64,000 nt of DNA from an uncultured Pontibacter sp. (lineage in GTDB: Bacteria > Bacteroidota > Bacteroidia > Cytophagales > Hymenobacteraceae), in NCBI RefSeq assembly GCF_947492645.1, contig NZ_CANLMZ010000010.1:287995-351994 (forward strand), read 5' to 3'. Positions 52,308 through 61,256 of the stretch are shown piece by piece. The first letter of the stretch is position 1. The number at the start of each line of letters is the position of its first letter. A program made the translations under genes and the position numbers. The notes under the pieces are model-generated. The model saw only the letters and a list, made by a program, of their open reading frames with translations, did not search any database and was not told where the DNA came from.

Positions 52308-53117
52308 ATGAAGAGATTTTTTCCGGCTATACTTTTGATTCTTGTTGCAGCATTTGGCTTTGTAACCAAAGACAGGATGCGAACCGTCCCAAATGAAAGC
52401 TTTTCGTCTGGAGAAGTATTAAAGTATAAAGTACACTATGGCCCTATTACAGCAGCAGAGGCAGTTATAGACGTTGCCCCTACATTGCATACCATCAATG
52501 GCAGGCCGTGTTACCGCGCTACGGTAACGGGTAAAACAAACGGCTCCTTCGATCTTTTTATTAAAATTCGCGATACATGGCAATCTTATATTGATACCGC
52601 AGCCCTTGTACCGCAGCGCTCTTTCAGAAATATAGAAGAAGGCAATTACCGTAAGCGCGAAACTGTTGATTTCAACCATTACAACAACACCGCTTCTGTT
52701 GAGAAAAAGAAAAAGAACAGAGACAAAGAATCCAGCAAACACAAAGTACCTGATAATGTACAGGATATTGTGAGCGGCTTTTACTACATGCGCACTTTTG
52801 ACTATGATAAGATGCGCGTGGGCGATAAGTTTAACATCCAGGGCTTTTTTGACGAAGAGAATTTTAACATGGAAGTAACTTACCGCGGCAAAGAGGTGGT
52901 GAATACAAAAGCAGGAAACATCAGGGCTATTAAGCTAACGCCAAAAATGCCGAAGAACAAAATGTTTAAAGACGGCAACTCAATTGCGGTATACTTGTCT
53001 GATGACGATAATAAAATACCCGTACTGATACAGGCCGAAATGTTTGTGGGCTCTGTTAAAGTAAACCTGTACGAATACAAAAACCTGAAACACAAGATTT
53101 TGCTAGCGCAGAATTAA
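52308..53117 (+). CDS. DUF3108-family exported protein
   Basis: A 269-residue protein starting ATG 52308 (MKRFFPAILLILVAAFGFVT signal peptide). A longer frame from a TTG at 52263 adds 15 residues with no conservation. The mature part shows the DUF3108 pattern: EVLKYKVHYGPITAAEAVIDV near the start, a basic insertion (EKKKKNRDKESSKHK), then DIVSGFYYMRTFDYDKMRVGDKF, and a late YLSDDDNKIPVLIQAEMFVGSVKVNL. Function of the family is unknown, probably periplasmic. Confidence 0.85.
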   Translation: MKRFFPAILLILVAAFGFVTKDRMRTVPNESFSSGEVLKYKVHYGPITAAEAVIDVAPTLHTINGRPCYRATVTGKTNGSFDLFIKIRDTWQSYIDTAALVPQRSFRNIEEGNYRKRETVDFNHYNNTASVEKKKKNRDKESSKHKVPDNVQDIVSGFYYMRTFDYDKMRVGDKFNIQGFFDEENFNMEVTYRGKEVVNTKAGNIRAIKLTPKMPKNKMFKDGNSIAVYLSDDDNKIPVLIQAEMFVGSVKVNLYEYKNLKHKILLAQN

Positions 53118-53123
53118 CAGAAG

Positions 53124-53149
53124 AGGCCAGTTTTATACTGGCCTTTTTT
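53124..53149 (+). terminator. Terminator after the DUF3108 gene
   Basis: AGGCCAGT (53124-53131) pairs with ACTGGCCT (53137-53144), loop of 5, followed by TTTTT. Confidence 0.85.
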
Positions 53150-53233
53150 ACGCCTTGCATATGCTGCACCACCAGCTAATGTTAAGAAAGTATTAAGAAT
53201 TAATTATCAAAGATCAAATTGATACAGGAATAG

Positions 53234-53241
53234 TATATTTG
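53234..53241 (+). promoter_or_regulatory. -7 box of the response-regulator operon
   Basis: TATATTTG matches TAnnTTTG exactly. A start near 53247 would give a 5' leader of about 110 bases that contains an AGCCAGC/GCTGGCT hairpin (53249-53255 with 53275-53281). Confidence 0.5.
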
Positions 53242-53358
53242 TATTGTAAGCCAGCAAATAGCTAAATAGAATGCGCTGGCTAAGTACAATCATAAGTTTC
53301 ATGCTATGTGCCAAAGGGGCACCAGCCATACTTTTTCGTAACGCTAATCCCGAGATTT

Positions 53359-54048
53359 GTGCAAACTGCAGCAAACTATAAAGTCTTAGTAGTAGACGAC
53401 GATCCAGACATCGTAGAGCTACTGCAATATAACCTGGCCCGCGAAGGGTATGATGTATCTGTAGCCGAAAACGGCAAAAAGGCAGTAGAGGTAGCGCAAG
53501 ACACCAAACCAGATGTTATCCTGATGGACGTGATGATGCCTGTTCTGGATGGAATAGCAGCCTGCCGCCAACTGCGTGAAATCGGTGATTTCCGTAACAC
53601 CCACATTATCTTTCTGACAGCCCGGGCCGAAGAGTTTTCTGAAGTAGCCGCCTTTGAGGCAGGAGCTGACGACTTTATAACGAAGCCAATAAAACCCCGT
53701 GCCTTACTAAGCCGCCTGGCAGCGTTTACCCGACGCGATGCACAGCTTGAGGAGCAAAACCAAGTTATTGAGATTGGGGGCCTGCGTATAGACCGCAACA
53801 GCTTTGCTGTTTACAAAGGCGATGAAAAAATCACCTTACCTAAAAAAGAATTTGAGCTGTTAGCCTTTTTAGCAACCACACCAAACAAGGTTTTTGGGCG
53901 GGAAGAACTGCTGAACAACGTTTGGGGAAGCGATGTATATGTTATAGCCCGAACTGTTGATGTACACATCCGGAAAGTGCGTGAGAAGATTGGGGAGGAT
54001 AACATTAAAACTATAAAAGGCGTGGGCTATAAGTTCAACACCGATTAA
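53359..54048 (+). CDS. OmpR/PhoB-family response regulator
   Basis: A 229-residue regulator starting at GTG 53359 (VQTAANYKVLVVDDDPDIVE). The receiver has acidic residues DDDPD, phospho-acceptor Asp in DVILMDVMMPVLDG, and Lys in ITKPIKPRALLSR. The C-terminal winged helix (about 135-229) ends with KIGEDNIKTIKGVGYKFN, as in PhoB/OmpR. The frame opens earlier at GTG 53308, giving 17 more residues with no conservation, so 53359 is preferred. The sensor kinase gene follows 3 bases later. Confidence 0.93.
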   Translation: MQTAANYKVLVVDDDPDIVELLQYNLAREGYDVSVAENGKKAVEVAQDTKPDVILMDVMMPVLDGIAACRQLREIGDFRNTHIIFLTARAEEFSEVAAFEAGADDFITKPIKPRALLSRLAAFTRRDAQLEEQNQVIEIGGLRIDRNSFAVYKGDEKITLPKKEFELLAFLATTPNKVFGREELLNNVWGSDVYVIARTVDVHIRKVREKIGEDNIKTIKGVGYKFNTD

Positions 54049-54051
54049 TAC

Positions 54052-55092
54052 ATGAATTTAAACTCCCGTTCGCTTACACTCTTAATCTCATTGGCGGTGG
54101 CTTTAGTGCTTACCGCCTTTCTTGCTTTAGCTAGCTACTTTTCTTCAGAGGGGTTCAAGGTAGCATTGCTTATCGTATTCTTCAGCTGCTTTTTACTTGT
54201 CTACTTTTCGTACGAGGCTTTGGTGCTGCGCGAGATCAAAAACATTCACACCAGCCTGGATAAAGTAAAGCGTCAGGACTTCAAGAAAATTGAAAGTAGG
54301 TCCATCTTCATCTCCGATCCGCTGACAAAAATCAAAGACGAGATTTACCTTATTGCAGAGCGCAAGCAGCAGGAAATAGATGAATTGAGAAGCCTGCAGG
54401 TAATGCGCCGCGAGTTCTTAGCCGATGTGTCGCACGAGCTAAAGACGCCCATTTTTGCGGCGCAGGGCTTTATACACACCCTCCTTGATGGCGCCATGGA
54501 CGACCCTAATGTGAGAGAGCGGTTTCTGCAGAAAGCAGCTAAAAGCCTGGATGGCCTGGATGCACTTGTGCAGGACCTGATTAGCATATCGCAGTTTGAA
54601 AAAGGCGTGGTAAAAATGGCGAAGCGCAACTTTGATGCGGTGCAGTTGATGCAGGAAGTATTTGAGCAACTGGAGCAAAAGGCGGCACAGCACGATGTTA
54701 CACTCCACCTCGAGACCAGCTCCAACGAACAAGTAATGCTTTATGCCGACCCTAACCGCATGCGGCAGGTATTTATAAATCTGGTTGATAATGCCATAAA
54801 GTATGGGCGCAAAGGCGGTAACATATGGGTGATGTTTGACGAAGGCCGAAAAAAATACACCATTACTGTAAAAGACGACGGCAAGGGCATTGCCCAGGAA
54901 CATATAAACAGAATTTTTGAGCGCTTTTACCGCATCGATAAAAGCCGTGCCCGCGATACAAGCAGCACAGGCCTAGGCTTAGCAATATGCAAACATATAG
55001 TAGAGGCGCATCGGTCTTTTATAGCCGTTAAAAGCGAAATAGGCAAAGGCACTACGCTACGGTTTAAGCTACAGAAAGCTAAACTTGCTTAA
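54052..55092 (+). CDS. Sensor histidine kinase, PhoR-like
   Basis: A 346-residue kinase. Two transmembrane helices lie at about residues 7-28 and 36-55, with little between them, so it has no periplasmic sensor domain. Then comes a coiled-coil region, then the phospho-acceptor H box FLADVSHELKTPIFAAQG, N box INLVDNAIKYGRKG, G1 box VKDDGKGIAQEH, F box FERFYRI and G2 box TGLGLAICKHIV. This short-sensor structure suggests control by an inner-membrane partner, as in PhoR. Confidence 0.93.
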   Translation: MNLNSRSLTLLISLAVALVLTAFLALASYFSSEGFKVALLIVFFSCFLLVYFSYEALVLREIKNIHTSLDKVKRQDFKKIESRSIFISDPLTKIKDEIYLIAERKQQEIDELRSLQVMRREFLADVSHELKTPIFAAQGFIHTLLDGAMDDPNVRERFLQKAAKSLDGLDALVQDLISISQFEKGVVKMAKRNFDAVQLMQEVFEQLEQKAAQHDVTLHLETSSNEQVMLYADPNRMRQVFINLVDNAIKYGRKGGNIWVMFDEGRKKYTITVKDDGKGIAQEHINRIFERFYRIDKSRARDTSSTGLGLAICKHIVEAHRSFIAVKSEIGKGTTLRFKLQKAKLA

Positions 55093-55423
55093 CTGCTGCG
55101 GCTCTACTGGTTTAACCCGTACTTCATAAAACTTCTTATCAAGTTAAAGAACCTTAAAAGCCGCTATTCAGAGCCTTGGGGAAACTATCAGCACATATCT
55201 ATACTTTAACGCTAGCTGTTTTTGAGTATGATACCGTACAGCTACAAGCGAAGCCTGTTCCTTGTTAGCATGGTACCTCCCTTTAGAGCACAGGCTAATT
55301 GCGCAGTAACATACCCAAGCAACACCGGCCACTAACAATCAAAAAACAGCAATTATTATTAGTATCTTTGCAGCATTGCACAGAGTAACGTATAACTGTG
55401 CTGATTACAAAGTATAACAACAC
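55093..55423. other. Intergenic region with a -7 box for rluA-type gene
   Basis: 331 bases with no gene. TATCTTTG at 55363-55370 matches TAnnTTTG and is 54 bases before the next start codon. Confidence 0.4.
55363..55370 (+). promoter_or_regulatory. -7 box upstream of the pseudouridine synthase
   Basis: TATCTTTG is an exact TAnnTTTG match; no TTG at -33. Confidence 0.45.
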
Positions 55424-56134
55424 ATGAAATACCCGGTTTTTGAAGACCTGATTATATTCGAGAATGAGGATTACGTGGTGGTAAATAAACCACCCTTTCT
55501 GGCTACGCTTGAAGACAGAACACCAAACACTACTAACTTGCTAAAAATTGCAAGACAGTATAACCCCGACTTACAAGCTTGCCACCGCCTGGACAAAGAC
55601 ACATCGGGTTGCCTTGTTTTTGCTAAAAACCCAGAGGCATACCGCCACCTGGCCATGCAGTTTGAGCACCGGCAGGTGTACAAAGTATACCATGCAGTAG
55701 TGTGGGGGGCGCATAAATTCGAGGATCAACTGGTAAACAAATCTATACTTGCTGGTGCCAAAGGGGTGGCAAAACTTACACCTCAGGGAAAATCCGCAGA
55801 AACATACTTTACAACCGTTGAGAATTACGGCCGCCACAGTTTAATAGAATGCGTGCCTGTTACGGGCCGCCTGCACCAGATACGTGTGCACCTGGCATCG
55901 TTAGGGGCTCCCATTGTAGGAGACGAACTATACGGTGGAGAGAATTTATACTTGAGCAGCCTTAAGCGAAAGTTTAACTTAAAAAAGGAAACGGAGGAAC
56001 AGCCGCTGATCAAGCGTTTTGCCTTACACTCGTTCAATATTGGCTTTACGCTGCTAAACGACGAGCCTGTTAAAATTGAGGCTCCTTATCCGAAGGATTT
56101 TGCGGTATTGGTAAAGCAACTGCGCACGCACTAA
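55424..56134 (+). CDS. RluA-family pseudouridine synthase
   Basis: A 236-residue enzyme. The catalytic Asp is in CHRLDKDTSGCLVFAKN, and the domain ends with VTGRLHQIRVHLASLGAPIVGDELYGG. It lacks the S4 domain of larger RluC/RluD proteins, so it is closer to short RluA types that modify rRNA or tRNA. Target RNA is unknown. A hairpin follows at 56159-56196. Confidence 0.9.
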   Translation: MKYPVFEDLIIFENEDYVVVNKPPFLATLEDRTPNTTNLLKIARQYNPDLQACHRLDKDTSGCLVFAKNPEAYRHLAMQFEHRQVYKVYHAVVWGAHKFEDQLVNKSILAGAKGVAKLTPQGKSAETYFTTVENYGRHSLIECVPVTGRLHQIRVHLASLGAPIVGDELYGGENLYLSSLKRKFNLKKETEEQPLIKRFALHSFNIGFTLLNDEPVKIEAPYPKDFAVLVKQLRTH

Positions 56135-56158
56135 TTTTTACTGGCAAAGGTTTCTGGC

Positions 56159-56196
56159 AAAGGACAAAGGAGGTGGTTATACTTCTTTTGTCCTTT
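56159..56196 (+). terminator. Terminator after the pseudouridine synthase gene
   Basis: AAAGGACAAAGGAG-like arm (56159-56172) pairs, with G-U pairs, with CTTCTTTTGTCCTTT (56182-56196). A T-rich tract follows. Confidence 0.65.
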
Positions 56197-56215
56197 ATCT
56201 TTTATGCTATACTTC

Positions 56216-56456
56216 ATGCCGCCAGTTTAGCTTTAGCGTCACTTGTGGCTGTATGGCAGCAGTTTGTAACTGCTTTGCTTCGGAGAAGCAGGAATGTAGT
56301 GGCTTACTTAGGCTATGATTTATACATTGGAAACAAGCAATAAAGTATAAGCCTGTATAAACTCCCTAAAGTATACTTTCCTGCTTGAGCAGAAAGCCAG
56401 TTACAAACTGGCATCATGCATAGCCACAAGTTACGCTTCCGCTAAACTTGCGGCAT
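56216..56456. repeat. Approximately 240-bp element with imperfect terminal inverted repeats
   Basis: The left arm (56216-56294) and the reverse complement of the right arm (56378-56456) align over about 79 bases at roughly 75 percent identity. Both start ATGCCGC and share CTTGTGGCT, CAGTTTGTAACTG and AAGCAGGAA. The central 83 bases carry several AAGTATA/TATACTT motifs. The right arm also occurs at 1-53. It has no ORF. It resembles a paired REP (BIME) or a MITE. Confidence 0.75.
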
Positions 56457-56519
56457 GTTCTGTGTTTTGTCAAATAGTTCTTTTCTTGCAGTTCCTCGTC
56501 CAAAATCCCTTAACCAGGC

Positions 56520-57506
56520 TTAACTCACCCGCAACACAATCTTACCGATGTTCTTATTCTGCTCCATGTAACGATGCGCCTCGGCTACATCCTGCCAGTT
56601 GTATACAGAATCCACTACAGGTTTGATAGCACCGCTTTCAAAGTGCGGCATTGTGTAGCTGCTCATCTCCTGCGTCAGCTTTATCTGGTAGTCTTTTGTT
56701 CTGGAGCGGAGCGTGGAGCCCATTACTTGCAGGCGCTTCACCAGTATTTTGCGCAAATCAAGGCTCTCTACTTTACCTCCACCTAAACTGGCAAGTATGA
56801 TCAGGCGGCCATCAGTTCTAAGGCACTCGATGTTCTGGTTAAAGTATGGCCCCGCTATAAAATCTACTATCACATCTACGCCCTCACTATTTGTATGAGC
56901 CAGCACATGAGCATCAAAAGTAGCTTCCGGGTCTTTGTAATTTATGGTTTTATGCGCCCCAAGTTCTTTACAGGCATCCAGCTTTGTTTCAGAGGCAGTA
57001 ACTAGTACCTCGGCCTTGTGTACGCGCGCCAGCTGTATAGCTGCCGTACCTACGCCACTAGCTCCGGCATGTATTAAGGCACGCTCTCCGGGTTGCAGCT
57101 TACCTAGCCAGAACAGCGCCTGGTAAGCCGTCATAAAAACTTCTGGTATCGCAGCGGCCTCTTCCATGCTCAAGTTATCCGGCACGGGCATGGCCATGTG
57201 CTCGTTAATAATGGTATACTCGGCGTAACCGCCTCCGGGCAGCAAGCCAAATACCTTATCCCCTTTCTTAAAGCGTGTGCAGTTAATGCCTGCCTCCACT
57301 ACCTCTCCGGCTATCTCTAAACCAAGTATAGGGCTGGCACCTTTAGGCGGAGGATATTTGCCTTGGCGTTGCAGGGTATCGGCACGGTTAAGTGCGGTGG
57401 CATGTACTTTTACAAGTAAGTCGTAGGGGCCCGGTAATGGCTGCTCGTACTCGCCGAGTGTAAGTTGCTCGGGGCCGCCGGGTTGTTTTACAAGTATGGC
57501 TTTCAT
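56520..57506 (-). CDS. NAD(P)H-quinone oxidoreductase, medium-chain dehydrogenase superfamily
   Basis: A 328-residue MDR protein of the quinone-reductase (PIG3-like) type. It opens MKAILVKQPGGPEQLTLGEY, contains the conserved HATALNRADTLQRQGKYPPP and ILGLEIAGEVVEAG, and the nucleotide-binding ALIHAGASGVGTAAIQLAR. No zinc-ligand pattern is visible, as expected for this branch. It reduces quinones or enones with NADPH; the natural substrate is unknown. Confidence 0.9.
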   Translation of the reverse strand: MKAILVKQPGGPEQLTLGEYEQPLPGPYDLLVKVHATALNRADTLQRQGKYPPPKGASPILGLEIAGEVVEAGINCTRFKKGDKVFGLLPGGGYAEYTIINEHMAMPVPDNLSMEEAAAIPEVFMTAYQALFWLGKLQPGERALIHAGASGVGTAAIQLARVHKAEVLVTASETKLDACKELGAHKTINYKDPEATFDAHVLAHTNSEGVDVIVDFIAGPYFNQNIECLRTDGRLIILASLGGGKVESLDLRKILVKRLQVMGSTLRSRTKDYQIKLTQEMSSYTMPHFESGAIKPVVDSVYNWQDVAEAHRYMEQNKNIGKIVLRVS

Positions 57507-57570
57507 AGTTTAAAGTATGGCTGTTTTTATAGACGCAAGATAAGCCTGTAAAGATTTTATACTTTGTCTG

Positions 57571-58797
57571 CTACTCTCTTCGGATTGCTTCCACCGGATT
57601 TAGTCTGGCCGCACGTGTGGCCGGGTAAGTGCCGAAAACAATTCCCACAATAACAGCTATGATGGCAATAACCAGGAACGTATTAAGTGTATAAGCAGCG
57701 GCAAACTCCACATCGGCAAGCGCATTGATAATGGGCACAACACCGAGCGTTACCAGGATGCCCAATAGCAGACCAAGTATACTTCCGAACAACGACACAG
57801 TAATCGACTCCGCCAGGAACTGCATCAGTATGTCGCGCTTTTTGGCTCCCATTGCTTTGCGTACACCAATCTCTACGGTACGCTCTGTAACAGAAATAAG
57901 CAGCACGTTCATTACCCCGATACCGCCCACTACTACCGAAATTCCCACGATCAGCCCCATCACAACTCTGAAAAGCAAAAATGCCTTTGCCGCCTGGTCA
58001 ACCCGAGACTCATTACTGATCACCCTGAAATCGGATGGATCTTTTTTATACTTCTGCTTTAGCCAGGCTTCTATTTCTGATTTTATTACCGGCACCTGCT
58101 CCACGTTTTCGGCATCGATGATTACTCTTGGCGGGTTCTGCTTCAGTTCTTCATCAGAAAGTATGGTTAGCGGGTAATACACAAGAGGTGCTTCGTTGCC
58201 ATCATCTTTCAACACTCCTTCAATCTTAACTTCCTTTTCACCAAACGTAACTGTTTTACCCAATAAAAAAGCGCCAGAGTCTGCGCCTAGGGTGTGCCTG
58301 GCAAAGGCATGATTCACAAAAGCTACAGGCACTCCTGCCTCCACAGCTGCTGCACTAAAAATTTTACCGGTTGCTATACCTGTTTTTTTAGGATGATGCG
58401 CGTTGATACCATTCAACTCTGCCACCAAACTTTTGTCGCTACCAGCCAACTGTACTTCGCCGGTCTGCACCACCTCCAAGTAGCTTTTAACCGGGTGGCT
58501 CAGGGATTTCTCCAGTTCCGGTAATTGTGCATAGGTCAGGTAGTCGTAGCTTTCTTTTTTTACCTGTAGCCTGTTTTCTCTTTTGTAGGTATCGGTTTGC
58601 AACAGTATGGAATTAAGATCTGTTGTTTTGGTGATCTGCTCCTTCGCAAACCTCTCCATGCCATCAATCAAGGACAGCACCGTAACCAGGGCTCCCACCC
58701 CGATCACAATACCAAGTATAGAAAGCAAGGTATGAAACAACCTGCTGCGGATATTCTGCTGCGCCAGCGAAAAGGAGATAAGTAGTTTTTTTAGCAT
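57571..58797 (-). CDS. FtsX/MacB-type ABC transporter permease
   Basis: A 408-residue protein when started at ATG 58797 (MLKKLLISFSLAQQNIRSR); a TTG at 58818 would add 7 residues. One helix near the N terminus (LLSILGIVIGVGALVTVLSLI) is followed by a large periplasmic MacB_PCD-like region, then three C-terminal helices with the FtsX core VVGGIGVMNVLLISVTERTVEIGVRKAMGA. No ABC ATPase gene is adjacent. It is divergent from the BlaI/M56 pair, and the dyads at 58930-58986 lie between. Confidence 0.88.
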   Translation of the reverse strand: MLKKLLISFSLAQQNIRSRLFHTLLSILGIVIGVGALVTVLSLIDGMERFAKEQITKTTDLNSILLQTDTYKRENRLQVKKESYDYLTYAQLPELEKSLSHPVKSYLEVVQTGEVQLAGSDKSLVAELNGINAHHPKKTGIATGKIFSAAAVEAGVPVAFVNHAFARHTLGADSGAFLLGKTVTFGEKEVKIEGVLKDDGNEAPLVYYPLTILSDEELKQNPPRVIIDAENVEQVPVIKSEIEAWLKQKYKKDPSDFRVISNESRVDQAAKAFLLFRVVMGLIVGISVVVGGIGVMNVLLISVTERTVEIGVRKAMGAKKRDILMQFLAESITVSLFGSILGLLLGILVTLGVVPIINALADVEFAAAYTLNTFLVIAIIAVIVGIVFGTYPATRAARLNPVEAIRRE

Positions 58798-58929
58798 AGT
58801 AGTTAAGTATAGGCACAATTATATTCCGAAATATTAATAAGAATTCCTAGCAGACGGACATTTATACTTAAACCCACCTATACTTAAAAAACCTTTTCTG
58901 GAACTCAATTCCAACATAAGTAAAATAAT

Positions 58930-58986
58930 TACGAAGATTTCGTAGCTATTATTACGAACATTTCGTAACTATACGAAAACATCGTA
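58930..58986. promoter_or_regulatory. Three operator dyads upstream of the BlaI-family regulator
   Basis: Three copies of TACGAA-N3-TTCGTA: 58930-58944 (perfect), 58953-58967 (perfect, extended to TTACGAACATTTCGTAA) and 58972-58986 (TACGA/TCGTA arms with a central mismatch). Starts are 23 and 19 bases apart, close to two helical turns. Position, just before the ATG at 58992, suggests autoregulation by the encoded repressor. The classical BlaI operator has TACA/TGTA half-sites; here the half-site is TACGA. Confidence 0.85.
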
Positions 58987-58991
58987 GAAGT

Positions 58992-59357
58992 ATGGAAAAG
59001 CTAACACAACAAGAAGAAGAAGCCATGCAGGTGATCTGGGAAACCGGCGGCGGCTTTATAAAGGACTTCCTGGAGCAACTACCCGAACCTAAACCACCTT
59101 ATACTACGCTGGCCTCTACGGTAAAGAACCTCGAGAAAAAGAGTTTTGTGCAGGGTGAAAAGATAGGCAATTCTTACCGCTACCTGCCATTGCTAAAAGA
59201 GGAAGACTACAAGAAAAAGTTTATGAAAGGCTTTGTGGGAGATTATTTTAAGAACTCATACAAAGACCTGGTGGCCTTTTTTGCCAAAGAAAAGCAGATA
59301 AGCGCCGAAGAATTGAAAGAGATTATAGACATGATCGAAAACAAGAAATCGAAATAA
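58992..59357 (+). CDS. BlaI/MecI/CopY-family transcriptional repressor
   Basis: A 121-residue winged-helix protein (QQEEEAMQVIWETGGGFIKDFLEQ, then PPYTTLASTVKNLEKKSFVQGEKIGNSYRY) with a C-terminal helical dimerisation segment ending in MIENKKSK. Family members repress by binding dyad operators and are inactivated by proteolysis from a partner BlaR1-type M56 peptidase. The M56 gene starts one base after the stop codon, and three dyads lie upstream. The regulated output besides itself is unknown. Confidence 0.94.
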   Translation: MEKLTQQEEEAMQVIWETGGGFIKDFLEQLPEPKPPYTTLASTVKNLEKKSFVQGEKIGNSYRYLPLLKEEDYKKKFMKGFVGDYFKNSYKDLVAFFAKEKQISAEELKEIIDMIENKKSK

Positions 59358-59358
59358 C

Positions 59359-61035
59359 ATGCCTGCCTTACTCCTATACCTCCTGAAAGCAAACGCAGCC
59401 CTGGTGCTGTTTTACCTGACGTACCATTTTGTGCTGCGACGACTAACCTTTTACCACCTGAACCGGGCATTCCTGCTGTTTGGTATTGTGTTTTCTGTAC
59501 TCTACCCTTTTATAGACCTCCAAAGCCTTTTCAGTAAACACCAGGAGCTGGCGGTGGTAAACACTTACGTAGCCGCTATACCTGCCTTTACAGTAGCACC
59601 TGCCCTACCCGAGGCACAAGAGTTCGATTACTGGCAACTGCCTGTGTACCTTTTCTGGCTGGGTGCAGCAGCCGTAGCGGTCAGGTTGCTGTTTCAGTTT
59701 ACCTCACTTTACAAGATTCATACGTCGTCGGTGCCTGCCACACATAAGGGTATCGGCTACAGGCAGGTTAAAAGTATAAATCATGCCTTCTCCTTTTGGC
59801 AATCTATTTACCTGAACCCTGAGCAGCACAAGCAACACGAACTCGATGCCATACTTAACCACGAGCAGGTGCATGTAAAAGGCTGGCATACCCTGGATGT
59901 ACTGCTATCAGAGCTTAGCACCGTCTTCTACTGGTTTAACCCCGGTGGCTGGCTTATGAAGCGCGCTGTTAAAGAGAACCTGGAGTTTATTGCTGATAAA
60001 AACGTGGTTGCCGCCGGCCTAGACCGCAAAGACTACCAGTACCTGCTCCTGAAAGTTACCGGTATTTCGGAGCCCCAGATCGCTAACCAATTCAATTTCT
60101 CACCACTTAAAACAAGAATAGCCATGATGAACAAAGTGCCGAGTACCAGAAAACATCTGCTTAAATTCCTGGCGGTGATACCTCTCGCAGCCGTACTGCT
60201 CGTTGCCTTTAACGGTGTAGCGCAGCCACAAACAGGTGATGCAGAGGACATCGAAATTAGTGATTACACTAAAGTAGGCCCTGACATTTATATTAAAACT
60301 GCGCCCACTTTTACTACCGCCTGCTGGAATGCCCCTAATACGCTAACAATAACCCCTATTGAAGGAGAGGCAGATAATTACCAACTAGACAGCGAGCAAG
60401 ACATAGCAAGAGCCTATACGAAGTATGGTTTATACTTACCGGACAATGAAATGTATGAAAAAGTATTAGCCAGCATACCAGCTGCCGCCAAAGAAAAAGG
60501 ACCGCAGGCAGTAAATGAGTACAAAGATTTTTATGCTCGTAACCCGCAGGTTAGAAAGCTTGAGTGGACTACCCGAAACCAGATAATAGTTAGACTGGAA
60601 TCTACAGAAGAAATGTATGACTTAGAAGACAAAGCTAGCCGTGCTGCCGCAGAGAAAAAGTATGGAAAACTCCCATCAACTCCACCGCCAGCAGAAGTTG
60701 TGACACAGGAAGAGTTTGATGCCCGCTCTCAAAAAGGCCTGCAGGACAACGGCGAGAGAATCTTCATTCCAGAAGATATAGATTACTACCAGGACAGAAA
60801 CAACCTTCCGATAGCGTATACCAACTTCCTGAAGAAGAACTCATCCATAGAAAAGGTTGGCTGGAGAATTAATGAACAGACTGGCCCAAAAGCAATAGTT
60901 TTCTTTATGAAGGCAGGAGGAACTGAAACTTATGAGCTGAACGATGAGAAAAGTATGGCTGCCGCCAAAAGCAAGTATGGAGAACTGCCAGGCCTGTTAC
61001 CACCGCCGCCACCGGTAATGATCAAGAAGAACTAA
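59359..61035 (+). CDS. BlaR1-like M56-family membrane metallopeptidase with C-terminal repeats
   Basis: A 558-residue protein. About four N-terminal helices, with zinc motif HEQVH in NHEQVHVKGWH and conserved Glu in ENLEFIADKNV, make up the M56 peptidase (residues 1-290). A helix near 275-295 follows. The C-terminal 250 residues are unlike the penicillin-binding domain of BlaR1: three similar units end in DIARAYTKYGLYLP, RAAAEKKYGKLPS and SMAAAKSKYGELPG, each followed by a Pro-rich or spacer run. This suggests a different sensor. It forms a pair with the BlaI regulator. Confidence 0.93.
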   Translation: MPALLLYLLKANAALVLFYLTYHFVLRRLTFYHLNRAFLLFGIVFSVLYPFIDLQSLFSKHQELAVVNTYVAAIPAFTVAPALPEAQEFDYWQLPVYLFWLGAAAVAVRLLFQFTSLYKIHTSSVPATHKGIGYRQVKSINHAFSFWQSIYLNPEQHKQHELDAILNHEQVHVKGWHTLDVLLSELSTVFYWFNPGGWLMKRAVKENLEFIADKNVVAAGLDRKDYQYLLLKVTGISEPQIANQFNFSPLKTRIAMMNKVPSTRKHLLKFLAVIPLAAVLLVAFNGVAQPQTGDAEDIEISDYTKVGPDIYIKTAPTFTTACWNAPNTLTITPIEGEADNYQLDSEQDIARAYTKYGLYLPDNEMYEKVLASIPAAAKEKGPQAVNEYKDFYARNPQVRKLEWTTRNQIIVRLESTEEMYDLEDKASRAAAEKKYGKLPSTPPPAEVVTQEEFDARSQKGLQDNGERIFIPEDIDYYQDRNNLPIAYTNFLKKNSSIEKVGWRINEQTGPKAIVFFMKAGGTETYELNDEKSMAAAKSKYGELPGLLPPPPPVMIKKN

Positions 61036-61051
61036 TAGAACAACTTATGAC

Positions 61052-61088
61052 ACAGCCCCTAAGGTATAAGCTATACTTTAGGGGCTGT
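61052..61088 (+). terminator. Terminator after the M56 gene
   Basis: A 17-bp stem with one G-U pair (61052-61068 with 61072-61088, ACAGCCCCTAA arms) and 3-base loop AGC. The inner arms contain GTATA and TATACTT. T-run is short. Confidence 0.75.
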
Positions 61089-61159
61089 TCCTTTTAACCT
61101 GTAACTTATACTTTGCGTTAGCTATTTTCCTGTTACACAGTATATTTCTAGAGGATGTA

Positions 61160-61190
61160 TTGCATATCAAATAAAGTATTTCTATCTTTG
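61160..61190 (+). promoter_or_regulatory. Promoter of the ribosomal-protein operon
   Basis: TTG at 61160-61162 and TATCTTTG at 61183-61190, with 20 bases between, match both the -33 and -7 elements of the Bacteroidetes consensus (TTG and TAnnTTTG). Start of transcription is predicted near 61196. It drives rplM. Confidence 0.8.
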
Positions 61191-61256
61191 TGACCATTTT
61201 TCAAGAGCCGAAAAATAGAATAGTTAAAATAAATAAATCGCTTACAACCACTAAAA

